From Massariosphaeria phaeospora (taxonomy: Eukaryota; Ascomycota; Dothideomycetes; Pleosporales): a DNA stretch of 64,000 bases. The notes beneath the pieces were generated by a model. It searched no databases, was not told the origin of the DNA, and worked only from the letters and a program-made list of their open reading frames with translations. Within the stretch, counting starts at the first letter, position 1. Every line of letters starts with the position of its first letter. The stretch lies in the NCBI GenBank assembly GCA_011032825.1, contig JAADJZ010000008.1:744001-808000 (forward strand), written 5' to 3'. This document shows, in pieces, positions 1 to 11,282 of the stretch. Both the position numbers and the translations under genes were made by a program.

Positions 1-1690
1 CTTCTGTATCCTTTTGGCAGGTTCGGGCATTGTGCCCTATATCACCACAGTTTCTACAGCGCCGTAGAGCTAGTTGTGCTCTTTCTTAACCCTCCCCACC
101 ACGCGCTTTCTTTGATAGCTGAGGCGCTGTAGACGCTTTAGCAGCTACTTGCGCTGATCCGTTACTGTACTCCATTGCACCGCCATGCTGAATCCGCTTC
201 CGTTTGCGCGATTTCCGCTTGGTTATCTCTGCTAATTGATCTTCAAGCTCCTTAATACGGTGGTCTTTGAGCGCGTTCTGATGCAGCATTAATTCAGCTC
301 CTTTTACAAGCTAGGAGAAGCCACTCTGCGCTAAAGTAGGCGATCTAGTAATAGAATCGCGTACTAGCTTTGATTGCGATCCAAATTCGAGTGTATTGCT
401 TGGAGTCTTTGACTGCCACGGCGTCTCTGGTGCGGGGGGTGGTAGCGGGGTACGCAGCCGTACTTCAAGACGACCAAGGACCACCTGCGCGTTGATAGGG
501 ACTAGCTCTGAGGCCTCAAAGGCTTTCTTGCAGTTCTCTGTCGTAAACACCTCAAAAAACGCGTCTCTAAAGGCTGGCAGGAAGCCTTCTTTGTTGATAT
601 AGAAGACGCGCCGGCGCGCCAAGTCTCAAACGCGTTGGGAGTACTTCAGCTTCAGCGGCGAGAAGCAGACCACATCCAGCGGCTGAAGGATATGGGATGA
701 ATGGGCCGGCATGCAGAGCGTGAGAATCTTGTTCTCAAGGCAATAGTCTTTGAAATCCTGAGATTGGTGGCTCTCATGGCCGTCTAAAATGAGCAGCTGA
801 TACCCCCCTACCTGACGCGCCTTTGTATGCGCGTCAAAGTGCTTCAACCACTCAAGACCAAGAGCGTTGTTTGTCCAGCCGTTCTCAGAGACTGAGAGCT
901 TCCAATTGCTAGGTATAGAGTCCTCCTCGTACCATGCTGAGATGTGAACGCGCCCTTTGTAGATAATAAACGGCGGGATCGCGTACTCTGCGGCGCAAAT
1001 GCTCTGGATAACTGTTACCCACTCCCGATCGCCTGGCTGGATAAGATCAGGTCGAGTACGTCTCTGAGAGCCTGTGACGACTTTCATAGACCCAATAACA
1101 CCCATCTGGAAGCCAGTCTCATCAAAGTTGTGCACGTCGTCTGGGTGTACGCCATACTTGGCTATTGTCTCCTCTACTAGCTTGAACCACGCGCCAATTA
1201 CCTCAGGATCTTCCTGCAGTATCCTCTGCCTATCCTTAGCTCGATTAAAGGCCATCTTGAGCTCAGATGAACGCGTTACGAAGCGCGCAGGCCAGTTCTT
1301 GCTTACTAGCCTGCCACTACGCTCGCCCAGCAGTTTATCAGCCATATCAGCCACCTCAGATAGAAGGGGCGCGAATCCTCGCGCGTCAAGGTCGAGGATG
1401 TATCAGACGATCGTCTCTTCTTCGGTGCTCGTGAGCTTACAGAGACTAGAGGTAGTTTCTGGGCCAAAGGGTGTTCCTTTATCGCGTTCAGCAAGTCGAC
1501 GGTGATCAACAGTAAAAGACCGTGCAGCTGCGCGGAGGCTTCGGAATTTGCCGGCTCTAAAAGCTTCAAGAGCAAGGAGGAGTCTGCCTTCGTGTTCACG
1601 TAATTGCGCGTTCGTAGGTGTAGGCATAGTAGGAGCAGGTTGGTGTTCGTAGTCTTGGCATTTTTTGGCCGGGTTACTGGTGGTTTACGT
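1..1690 (-). mobile_element. pogo/Fot1-type DNA transposon, decayed, cut by the window start
   Basis: Right-hand portion of a Tc1-mariner/pogo element lying on the minus strand. It holds the transposase pseudogene (2-1627). Beyond its start codon lies a leader ending in the sequence ggtggtttacgt (1679-1690), followed by TA at 1691-1692. Pogo elements insert at TA, so I place the element edge there. This is inference, because the other terminal repeat is outside the window and cannot be compared. The flank at 1693-1790 is AT-rich. Confidence 0.6.
2..1627 (-). pseudogene. pogo/Fot1-like transposase with four in-frame stops
   Basis: DDE-superfamily transposase of the fungal pogo/Fot1 group. It would cut and paste the element in the nucleus. 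The ATG is at 1627. An N-terminal Psq/HTH-like DNA-binding segment comes first, then the catalytic core with HNFDETG, LILDGHESH and LQPLDV, which carry the three acidic residues. A Lys/Arg-rich coiled tail and a CCHC zinc knuckle (CRNCGDIGHNARTC, about 17-58) follow. The frame never shifts, but stops occur at 1403-1405 (TGA), 626-628 (TGA), 311-313 (TAG) and 86-88 (TAA). All four are explicable by single C-to-T changes from Gln or Arg codons, as left by repeat-induced point mutation. The C-terminus runs off the window. The family call is firm; the mutation mechanism is inference. Confidence 0.9.
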
Positions 1691-4600
1691 TAAGCTTAAA
1701 CCTTAGAATTAAGATTTTCTAAATCTAAATACACCAAATTTTACAAAGGAGTAAACACAAGCATAGCTGAAGCCGAAGTTGAGATAAACATCTGTCGTGC
1801 GGTCGTACGACATGAAGCAAAAGCCGAGTAAACGGCCGAAAAGGTGGGGTGTTTTTCATTTTTTGCTCCAACAGCATGGGTCGGAAGCCTTCGCGCAGCC
1901 TCGACGAGCTTCTGGCTCAGACATTTTTTTGATTCGCAAACCGCGCCAGACTTCAGGTGTCCAGCTCGGCGATGTCCGAAAGTAGGCTTGCATGCCCCAT
2001 CAAGGACCTCTTAGTAGCGGTTTGATGCAGCAGGCAGCCAGACAGTGTGCGAGCCACAACGTCGGGATGAAAGCCACCAGAAAATCCGACTGAACGGCCA
2101 ATAATGGCGTCTATCCAACACTTGTGAAACCAAACCAACAAACTGTTTCTCTCAACACTCGAGGATGAAGAAATTGCTTTCGTGGCAAATATCCCATGGA
2201 AGGGGAGAAGGGGGGACTCTCTGCACCCCCGTCTTCCGCCCAAAATAGGATGCTGCGAGGTTGGAGGAGAACCTAGGCTAGACTAGGTATATGCACAAGA
2301 GGGCCCTGGTTATTGCGTATAATCATCACATGCTGTGCCACATACTCGCACTCGGCGGTAGTGGAAGCCACCCACTATACTAGCCCAACAACACTAGCCA
2401 GGTACCGGAAAATAGAAGCGAAGAAAAAATCAGAGGCATGGAGGTCAAAGACCAACAAGTGTTGAAACGATATCGAGAGAGATAGTGGCGGCAAGAGCGG
2501 CGTAGCTGGGCGCGAGGAACGCCTCGGATGTGCCGCAAACGCGCGGATTGCAAGAAAAGCACCATTCACGCAGAACATAGCCGCTGCACAGATCAACAGC
2601 TGCCACTTATGGACATAGTAGCGGCGTGTTGCGGCGAAGATGAAAAGATGGAGTCGGGCGCGGCTTGTAGAGTGCCAGGGTGTTATGACGCGAGCCACCA
2701 TGGGTAGACGACTAACGGGCAAGAGTTCCTGGCCCTGGGGTTGACGGCAACCCGTCACAAAATCCCAATTGGGGTTTGGATTGTATCAGTGCAAGATGCT
2801 CCGAACCAGAGCGCCGACAGACCGGGCTCCAGGATGAATCGGGGAATGCGGGGCGGCGGCGGCAGTGGTGGTGACGAAGTGAGAAAATGCAGGGTTGCGT
2901 TGTCTTCGTCTGACCGATTAGACGTTGTACTACATGAGGTGAGGACGGGAACAGCGAGCTCCGAGTCTGGCTCCACCCCGACTTTTCGCCAACAATTGCG
3001 TTCAAGGCTCTCTACCGAGCTGATATTTGAGCGGTGAGCACCGGGCGCCAATGTACGTAAGATCCCCACGAGGAGTGCGTGTCCAGGATTGAGCCTCATG
3101 ACTCGGTGTGGTGCATTAGACCTTTGGTCTGATGGCTGTCCTGTCGGTCAAGTGCGCCCTATGCATACTGCTGTGAGCAAAGACGATCTGGAAGCATTGT
3201 CGGAGGATCATTGGAGGCGTGCATGCTGACCAAAGATACGAAAACGGGTCTAAATGCGGCAAAAGCGCTGAAGGCGTGTTCGCACCTCACCGAGATGTAG
3301 AGATGAAACAAGGTGTGGTCAGTGTCCTAGCCTATGTTGATCACCCAGCCGAAGGAACTGTCTCAACGCTCGGACAGTCTCGTATCAAGCATGTTCCTTG
3401 TTACCTCAATCACCACGTGAATAATAGACATAGGCGTTGGTGTTTTCAGTTGGTTGGTAAGGCCGATGGCCAACTGATTGGCGGTATCAGATCGTGCACC
3501 GCGCTACTAAGCGCGGAGTGTTGTGCGGCAACGAGCCCTTGTCGCGGAGTATCGGATTTAGGAGTGGGTGAAGTGATAATGGAGAAGTGCGCAGCACTCC
3601 GCCGCTCCGTCACAGTTCGGTAGTGCGTAATACTGTGCACAGGTCAGACACAGTATCTAAAACCCGTACAATCCTTCCCCTGCAATGCCACATCCCAGTC
3701 CATAGCGTTAGGACCCGTATTACTCAGACATATCCTTCCTAGTGATGTCTGACGGGGTGTTGAAGGCTAGACCATATATTCCTCTTCGCGTAGTGATCGA
3801 TGATTCGACTAAGAGAGGCAAACATTCGGAGCATATGTGTAATGAGACGTGTCTAGAAGAGACATGGCCATCGGTTATTAGGTGAGAATCGAATTGCCCC
3901 GGTCATATTCATACCGTAACGAGAAGGCTGGTAGTTGATGCAAGAAAGGTGTTGTGCTGCATACTGAAGGCCTAATCCATGGATCGGGGAACAAGGCTGC
4001 TAGGGTATGGTACTGGCGGATTCGTATTCACCTGCAAGCCATACTGAAGCGACTGACTGGTGGCGCAATAAGGATCCCGACTATTATTCAGCCCGTCACG
4101 ATGCAGAGACTGATTTGAATAGGCTGTTCGTATCTTGACATGTATACAGGCCATAGAGGCGGTTAAAAGGTGTCATGGTTTCGTCAAGACAGCGGAAGCG
4201 AAAGTCTAAAGACGAGGTCCGGGAGAGGGCCACCATCTGAGTAGGAAAACCCAGCCGAGTACGGTCAAGATTGGGATGCGAGATAGTAAGCCGCGTAGGA
4301 GCGCTTTCACATATGGCCGATCGCCGTCTCTTGCTACCCGCGCTGATATTATACCAAATGATGTTATAACAGCTCGCCAAACGACCAGGTGATTAATGAG
4401 GCATGCAACGCCGCTCAGCCACTCCACATATTGACAAAATCCCGGTCGTCCATATGCAGCGACTTGCAGCAGTGGATCTGCTTGGCTAGTCACCTATCTA
4501 ATATCCGCTGCCGTGCGCGAGCGTACCGTTCCGTGGCGAATACTCCTTGCTTAGGCCGGGGAACTGAGACATCGTCGTCGTCAATGGGTCAGAACTTTAA

Positions 4601-5252
4601 TTTGAGCACCCTCTGTGGATTCTTTGGAATATCTTTTGGGGAGACAGTAGAGTCGTAGCGTTTGAGCCTGAACGCCAACGAAGCCGACAGCCTGGTCCTG
4701 CAGATTGCGCAACAGAAGCGCTAGCGCCATGGCGAGGCACAGCTGGTCTCGGTGGGATATGCAGCTGCTGGAGCGTTGCGCGGCCAATTATGACTGTTGT
4801 TGGTGACTGGAAATGTTACCAATCGGTGTGATCAGCGTGTCCAGTAAGATTCTAGAGGTCGTCATACTCCCACGTATTGTATCGAACTATACGTGGCATC
4901 ACTAGTTGTATGGGAAGAGGTGGGTAAACATGAATGCCGACGCCGGAACTCACGGTTTGGATGTAAGCAGAATGACTGCTCCTGTCGCCCTACAAAGGAA
5001 AACCCATTGTGGGGTAACCTTATCGCAAGAGCACAAATACGGTGAGGCCTAGTTCGCAGGATCGGCGGTGCGCGACAGTATGGGCCCCCAACAGGGGCAG
5101 AATCCGCGTGAGTTGGTGAAAGAAGACAACCGAACAGCTTCTTACACAGCATCGTAAACTAGATGCCGCGCCACTCACTGCATCCGATGTCCTGATGTCT
5201 GGGTTGGTTTGGGGTCCGTTCGTCCACCGCTGTTCCTTTGCCTTCCACTGAG
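1691..5252. other. gene-free stretch, 3.6 kb
   Basis: Many short open frames occur on both strands, up to 134 codons (3219-3623 +). None shows a recognisable domain, signal peptide or splice-joined continuation that I could follow. Base composition is mixed, without the extreme AT bias of heavily RIP-mutated DNA. It probably represents decayed intergenic or old repeat DNA between the transposon and the MITE. I see no RNA gene in it. Confidence 0.5.
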
Positions 5253-5261
5253 CTTATCATA

Positions 5262-5313
5262 GGGGGTTGTTAACGCGCACCCCAATAGCAGAATATCGCG
5301 CACCCCAATAAGG
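5262..5313 (+). repeat. MITE left terminal inverted repeat
   Basis: 52 bp, identical to the reverse complement of 5525-5576. It contains two copies of GCGCACCCCAATA at 5275-5287 and 5298-5310. Confidence 0.95.
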
Positions 5314-5391
5314 CCCGCTCACCAATCAAGTCCCTGCCTTCAACGAAGCTCAACGCCACACTGATTGTAGCCACTCGCAAGGTCGAAAAGC

Positions 5392-5446
5392 GGTGTTTTC
5401 GAACTAAAGAAAACACCTTCATTTTTGGAGCTTTTTCCTCCAAAAA
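5392..5446. other. two tandem hairpins inside the MITE
   Basis: Stem GGTGTTTTC (5392-5400) pairs perfectly with 5409-5417 around an 8-nt loop. Stem TTTTTGGAG (5422-5430) pairs perfectly with 5438-5446 around a 7-nt loop. The two 9-bp stems are separated by 4 nt. They could fold in RNA or single-stranded DNA; their function is unknown. Confidence 0.75.
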
Positions 5447-5524
5447 GACGATCTATCTTGGATAGGCAATGTTTCTATATCTGAATTTTTTTTGCTTCAA
5501 AAAGTGCCTTCGTTGTGGCCAGAT

Positions 5525-5576
5525 CCTTATTGGGGTGCGCGATATTCTGCTATTGGGGTGCGCGTTAACAACCCCC
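5525..5576 (-). repeat. MITE right terminal inverted repeat
   Basis: 52 bp, the exact reverse complement of the left end. The target duplication CTTATCATA follows immediately at 5577-5585. Confidence 0.95.
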
Positions 5577-5585
5577 CTTATCATA

Positions 5586-6526
5586 TGCAGCACACCCCCA
5601 ATCGAGAGACTGGGGGTTACTGGACTAGGGTCCCCAATGTCGTTTCTGGGAGAGCTACTCTGCACGCGGAGTGGATCATATGCAGTCGAATCCTTCCGGG
5701 CAGGGTGTTCGTGCGGAGCAGGGTTCATAGGGCTGGATGCAAACTGGTGATCGTGACGCTTACGATCCGATGGCGTCCTACTTGATGCGTTGCGATTAGA
5801 CATCTGCCTAAAAGTGGTCCAAGCACATGCTCCGTGACTTGCCGTGGATCCTGCGAAATGGCGAGGGGGTTTCCCGCTCTGTTGTGCGGCGTATACGCAA
5901 GGTTGTGGCACCAGCCATAGGCGCCGCGGGCCCAGCCAAACCACTAGGCTAGTCACGACTCACAGCGGCTCACTGGCCCGCGATGCGGCTAGACAGTGAT
6001 AGCCAGAAATATTGGCACCAGCAAGGAATAAAGCGCGAGGCTATTACCGCTAGAGTGGCAAGATGGTTATATCGCGGTTGTGGACAGCGGTCTCTGATCC
6101 CCAGTAAGGTGGCCAATGGCAGAGGATCAAGTCAATGCCGCGGGCTGACAACTTGATACGCTATCAGGTGACGAATAACGGCGGAGACGTGTTCCTAGGA
6201 TGGGATGCGACATGCAGCAGCAGAACTCGTCCGGGGTTGTTGCCTGCCACCTGCGTTCAGGTAGGTGTGGACTCTGGAGAGGCTCAGTCAGCTCTAAAGT
6301 AGCAACCATTGTGTGATGCTTCCATGCATGCATTATTTCGTACCTGGGATGAGCCCATTCATATATAATTGTCCACCGGCTTCCATCAATTTCGACCCAC
6401 CATCCTTGAGACTCTTCTTCTCCTACTTTATGAAAGTGTTTCTGGTATCCCGTCTCCAAAATTTGAACCAGTCACTACAATCGCCATCAGGACTGAAGCT
6501 CAGTATCGCAACGAAGTATTGTCAAC
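5586..6526. other. intergenic, upstream of the dioxygenase gene
   Basis: No convincing gene. Open frames here are short and lack recognisable domains. It should contain the promoter of the dioxygenase that starts at 6527, but I see no clear TATA element close to that start. Confidence 0.4.
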
Positions 6527-7851
6527 ATGTCGGTGTCCAGCCTGAGCGCCCGTTCCTCTACGGAGAGTATGCGGAGCAACCTTTCCACCCTCACGGCCCC
6601 TGATAGCCTCGCGCCGGCTGTTACAGGACCTATGGTCTGGAAAGGTTCCATGCTCCTACCCAATGAGTATGTCATTCAGTTGACTGGATCCGAACTGGAG
6701 GACATCAGGGCGGCCATCGTCTATTTCGCAATGAAGAACCGCAAACCTCGGAATCTGAGCGCCATAGATAAGTCTGCATTCCCTTTGCGGTCGGAACTAG
6801 CCAAAAAACTTTCCAAAGCGAGTTATGAGGTCCATCATGGTCGAGGGGTCGCCGTTGTACGAGGGCTTCGTGAACTTCGCTTGAACGATGACGAGTCCAC
6901 GATCTGCTTTGTTGGAATTTGTTCATATGTCTGCCCCCACCGTGGGACTGATTCATATGCGAATCAAACTCTGAGTAAGTACCCCAGACACACAGCAGAT
7001 AGATACTTATTACCTACTAGGCCATGTCCGAGACGCCACTCGTGACCCGGTTCCCTATGGCGCCGAGAACATTGGGCTTGCAGGCTCAAAGATCCCGTCC
7101 GCTATGGTGAGATGAGACGAAATTGATTAAGTGATACCGAAGCTGACAGACTTGGCAGGACTATCATAGTGATCGTTTCGCCGGTGACGTTTTAGCCCTC
7201 CACGTGAGGAATGACGGCGGCGCAACCGATGGCGGAGAGCAATATTTGTCTAGTTTTTGGACAATATATAACGAGCTACTCGAGTCGGATCCGGGTGTAC
7301 TAGAGACCATGGCGGCGGCCAATTGGCCATTCGAGCTGAAGCAGCAGTAGGTCGCGCTACCTCCAAAAAACGTATCAGATACCTGACACAACCATAGGGA
7401 CAATGATCCTTACGTCGAGTTCGGTCCTACTTTGTTCTTTTCCAAGGGGAGGCCCATATGCCAACTAGTGAAGGCACCGCTGGTTGGCAGTCCACGAATT
7501 CCTCGGTCATCGGACATGCCGGGTCTTTCGGGCGAACAACTGCATGCGATAGAAGCAGTCCAAGACATGGCGAAGCGGTTCGGCACAAAGCTCGATCGCC
7601 AGACTGGAGACATCCAGTTTGTTAATAACTTGAGCATTATGCATGCTCGCGCCGCTTACGGCAATAACCCGGGGCCCAGCTCACGACATCTGCTCCGAAT
7701 GTTCCTCCGGGACCCGGAAAACGAGTGGGAGAAGCCGGCTAGCTTCCGCAACAAGTTCGACGACCCCTTCGTGCCTGGTAGGCGCCAGGATATCCCTGTC
7801 CTCGACACAGATCCGCGTCGCAAGATCAGCGGGCGCGATAGCCATGGCTAG
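6527..7851 (+). CDS. TauD/TfdA-family Fe(II)/2-oxoglutarate dioxygenase
   Basis: Clavaminate-synthase-like oxygenase of 391 residues that would couple 2-oxoglutarate decarboxylation to hydroxylation of a small substrate (not predictable). Exons: 6527-6974, 7021-7106, 7159-7346, 7398-7851; introns of 46, 52 and 51 bp with CTGAC-type branch sites in the last two. The joined frame is open throughout. The iron site is visible as His181-x-Asp183 (YHSD) and His323 (SIMHAR), with Arg337 placed to bind 2-oxoglutarate. The C-terminus ends in the DPFVPGR...KISGR segment usual for fungal members. It runs tail to tail with the zinc-cluster regulator downstream, 181 bp away. It looks intact and functional. 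Family call strong, substrate unknown. Confidence 0.9.
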
Positions 7852-8032
7852 GATCCAATTTGTACATATTACTGTGGGTGGCCATAGTCGTTTCAGCGTC
7901 GGGATTTGGGCGGGAGGCAAAAATCATTTACGGATATCAATTTGGAGCACTGTCGGGGTGGATGTTGTCTTATAAATAGTTGATTTCAGTATTTCACAGG
8001 AAAGACGAGACCGATCATTGTGGAAGATGGAA

Positions 8033-10759
8033 TCAAGCACCAGCGTCTTCGAACAGTTTCCTGGTCCATTCGCTTGTCATCGAGTGATGTGCGGGTGATT
8101 CGCTGACGACCGGAAGACCATCTGAAGTAGTTTAGTATGTTATTGAACTCCGAGTGCAAGGCTTTACTCACTGCCACCTGGTCGATCAAGAATGTTGACT
8201 ATGTTCATGACATACTGGAACCCTTCCGCATCCAGTCGTCCCCTTACGCTCAGCTCTTCCGGGTTCTCCCGAGCTAATATGAATGGCCTAAAAGTTCGAA
8301 GAACGCAGCGCCAGTGACACAGAAGAACTCTGGTTGATTCGATCCACTTATTCATCTGGCGCGGTACAACGTTGTTCGTCCCACTATGGGTCATCTGATT
8401 CTATTAGTTAGGCAGATGTGCACCATTCGGCCCAAAATGAAACACTTACAGTGCCGGTCTTGGCCACAATATACCTCTCAGCACCAGTATGGATGTAATC
8501 CAAATTCCAAAGTATCACGTACAAAGCCAGGTGGAGCTCATACCATGGCTTGAGACCTGCGCTGAAGACGCGTTGCTTCAGCTTCTTAAGAAATAACCTC
8601 TGTATTTCTTTCAGACAAGTCAAAACAGCAACGTCCATCTGCTGGCCGATGAAGATGGGAATTGGCTTGTCACGAGAGTTTCGATTATAGGCCTCGTAAG
8701 CGCTACGACCCATCTTCCTGTAATCGTACTCTTGGATTCCAGGGATGTTGTTCGACCAAACCGAGCCATAGCCTTGAGAAACAACCGACAGCCACTGTAG
8801 TTGCATGGCGAGATCTAGGAGATTATCGTCGTCTAACGGCACGCTATGTCGAAGACGAGCGACCTCCGCATATGTCAGCTGAGCGATTGGATCATGCTGT
8901 ATGCGGTCGCCAACCCATCTTTCGAGCGCTTCGATGTGCAGCCCCGAGAGAAAGTATTCCTTGATTTGCAGCACCAAAGCCTCACGGTCCTCAATAGCAT
9001 ATGGGGGCTGCTCAACCTGATTGATTTTGCCGTCGTCGGTCATCCAGGCAGAACGGGTGGTATTACTGCTGCCATCTCTAGGTATATATTCCCGGATGAC
9101 CACTTCCAAGGGGCCTCTGGAGTAAATGGGGCCGTAGCCCGCCAGGTTCCAGATAAAGAGCATCGTTTGGCGGCAGCTGCCGGGCATCCAATCAACGTTG
9201 ATGAACATGGCTTCATCTTGATTAAAACGGCCGTTACCTATGCCAAACGTAAGCCAGAGACGAAAAAGTATGTGAAGACTTACACCGGCGCACCAAGATC
9301 GCATCTTCCAATTGATCTCTGCAGCAGATCTCCAGGAACGACCTGGCTTTATTCATCGTCTTCTTGCAATGGTCGCAAGGGCCATCAGTCCCATCATCGG
9401 TGCACTGCCAATTCAGTTAACGGAGTATTGAATATCAACGAGGGCCACATACACCGGTATTGTAAAATTTGCAGCGAATGCACACCCTTTTATTCTTGCG
9501 CAGCTGGCAGGTCACGCTTCTCTTCTCCTGGGCTAGGGGCCCTTTCCTCTTGGAAACCTTTAATTTTTTCGTCCTAGGTGTGAAAGCCGCAGGGACTTTA
9601 GACGCCTTGTTCTTGGTAGCACCTCTCCGACTTGCACGACTTGTACGCGGTAAGGAAGGCGGGGGTTGTCCGTAGGAAACGCGAGGTTTCCGACTTCTAC
9701 AACTCGCACGCGGTGAGGAAGGCTGGGGGTGTCCGTAGGTACTGCGAGGCATCTGGACGATCTCGGAAGAGTTGTAGGGAAGCATCCCACTCTCAGTATG
9801 TTGCTCTAGCGGCATCCAAGTAGGCTCAGGGGCAAAAATCCGCCCCAAGACGGGTGCGACAGGAGCGACCATAGTTGAATCCATCACACCCCACGGAGCG
9901 ATAGACAGTGGGGACTGTCTATGAGCTACCATACCAGAAGACACTGAGCCGCTGTGGTCTGCAGCTGAGTAGCCAGCGTGATGGCCTTGGTGGCCCAGGG
10001 ACAGCTGGCCGGTGGCGGCTGACAGGTCTGGAAGGGATGAGGTCCAGGGAGTAGGTGCCTGGGTGGACGGCTGCAGAGGTAATGGCAGCGGAGCACTCGT
10101 ATGTCGAGGAGGGTTCAGAATGTGCTCTACTGGGGCGGATCGCTGGGTCTGGTGTACATATAGTGGGGCATTATTCGAGAGCCCGGAGAATTCCTTGCAG
10201 CAAGATTAGGATCCCTAGGCTGGAAGTACCCGAACAAGGCATTAGAACTTACTGTAGGTATTCGCATATCCGAATGTTGCGCTGTCGTCTGGTAGGCATT
10301 TCGTGGACTATTTCGCGGTGTGTTGTTGTCGCTGGTGCTTATTGAGTGTGTATGCGAGCGTGCATGCAGGGCGTGGGGATGCGGCACAGTTGGCATGCCA
10401 GCCTCGCCGTACGGGACTTGGGCGTGCGCCGTGAAGGTCTCATGGCTTGCGAGATGACTTGGTTCGTGGGTGCGCAGATAGCTGTCGGCCCATGGCGATG
10501 GCGCTGGCGGCGGGTAATTGGTGTTTTCCACGGCGTAAGGGACGCCGACGTAGGCGGCACTAGCACGGTGCACTAGGGCCGACGACGACGGGCCGGCAGC
10601 TTGCGACAGCTGGTGGCCGTCGTGGGCTAGTGCCAGCTGGTAACGCGAGGACTGCCGGTGGGTGGGTTGCTGGGCGGGTTGCTGGTGGTGGTGGTGGTGG
10701 TGGTGGTGGTTGCCGGCGTTTGCTGCGTCGCGGTACTCCTCGCTGGGTGGCATTCGCAT
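8033..10759 (-). CDS. atypical zinc-cluster fungal transcription regulator (807 aa)
   Basis: Six exons (10759-10253, 10148-9453, 9404-9284, 9237-8450, 8394-8172, 8121-8033) join in phase to 807 codons plus stop. The N-terminus (1-370) is low complexity, with eight consecutive His near residue 18, then Gln/Pro/Ser-rich sequence. A basic stretch leads into a Cys cluster: Cys383, 392, 395, 402, 411, 414, then 428/429. The CX2CX6CX8CX2C core resembles Zn2Cys6, but the last Cys comes 13 residues later instead of 6-8. The C-terminal half (about 440-770) is a helical region with the style of fungal factor regulatory domains. I infer a nuclear DNA-binding regulator; targets are unknown, although the dioxygenase next door is a candidate. 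The ATG at 10757-10759 has a good AAA context. Confidence 0.8.
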
Positions 10760-10980
10760 TTTGGCGGCGTCGACGCTGGTGCGACGGCGACAACGGGCCT
10801 CGACGACGTTGATGACGGCGCAGGGCTGGTCAGCGTCCGGTGCGCAGCGTTAATCAGCAGCGCAGAGAGCAGAGAGCGAGAGCAGCCTGGGGCCAGCTGA
10901 TGGGAGGTGGGCGGGTGTTGACTGGAGGCAGACGAGGCGACAGTCGAAGCAGCGGCGGGTGCGACAAGAGCTGCATGCTG

Positions 10981-11011
10981 GTGCCAGGTGCCAGGTGCCA
11001 GGTGCCAGGTG
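10981..11011. repeat. GTGCCAG 7-bp tandem repeat
   Basis: Four full copies of GTGCCAG plus a partial copy, in the divergent promoter region. Confidence 0.85.
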
Positions 11012-11247
11012 CTGTGCCACACGGCGACCCGCTTGGCTGCTGGAGGCTGGAGGGTCTTGGGCCTTATGCCCTGTGTTCGCGCTCACGCTCTCGAGTCTCC
11101 CGCCGCATCACGCCTCACAGCAGGGCTCGCAACACCCCCAGCTGGCAGGGCTGGCGCGGGGGCCGTCAGCAACTCCCCCATTCGGCTTGCCGACAGACGC
11201 GCCGCCGTCCCGATTCGGCCCTCGCTTCCCCGTGCCAGCCCGCCGCG

Positions 11248-11282
11248 CCGCCAGCCGCCAGCCGCCAGCCGCCAGCCGCCAG
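11248..11282. repeat. CCGCCAG 7-bp tandem repeat
   Basis: Five perfect copies of CCGCCAG. Same unit length as the GTGCCAG array 240 bp away; the two units share the CCAG core when rotated. Confidence 0.85.

Larger units (their letters stand above)
5262..5576. mobile_element. 315-bp MITE with perfect 52-bp TIRs and 9-bp TSD
   Basis: Non-autonomous inverted-repeat element. The left end 5262-5313 and right end 5525-5576 are perfect reverse complements over 52 bp, starting GGGGGTTGTTAACGCGC. The 9-bp direct repeat CTTATCATA flanks it at 5253-5261 and 5577-5585. Each terminal repeat contains the 13-mer GCGCACCCCAATA twice, 23 bp apart, which looks like paired transposase-binding sites. The 211-bp interior has no coding capacity but holds two tandem hairpins. 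A 9-bp duplication with long terminal repeats is the habit of Mutator-like elements, so a MULE-derived MITE is the most likely class (inference). Identical ends argue for recent movement. Confidence 0.92.

Noticed and set aside
3219..3623. 134-codon plus-strand frame in the gene-free left region
   Set aside because: No recognisable domain, no splice partners, and similar frames of this size are expected by chance in DNA of this composition.
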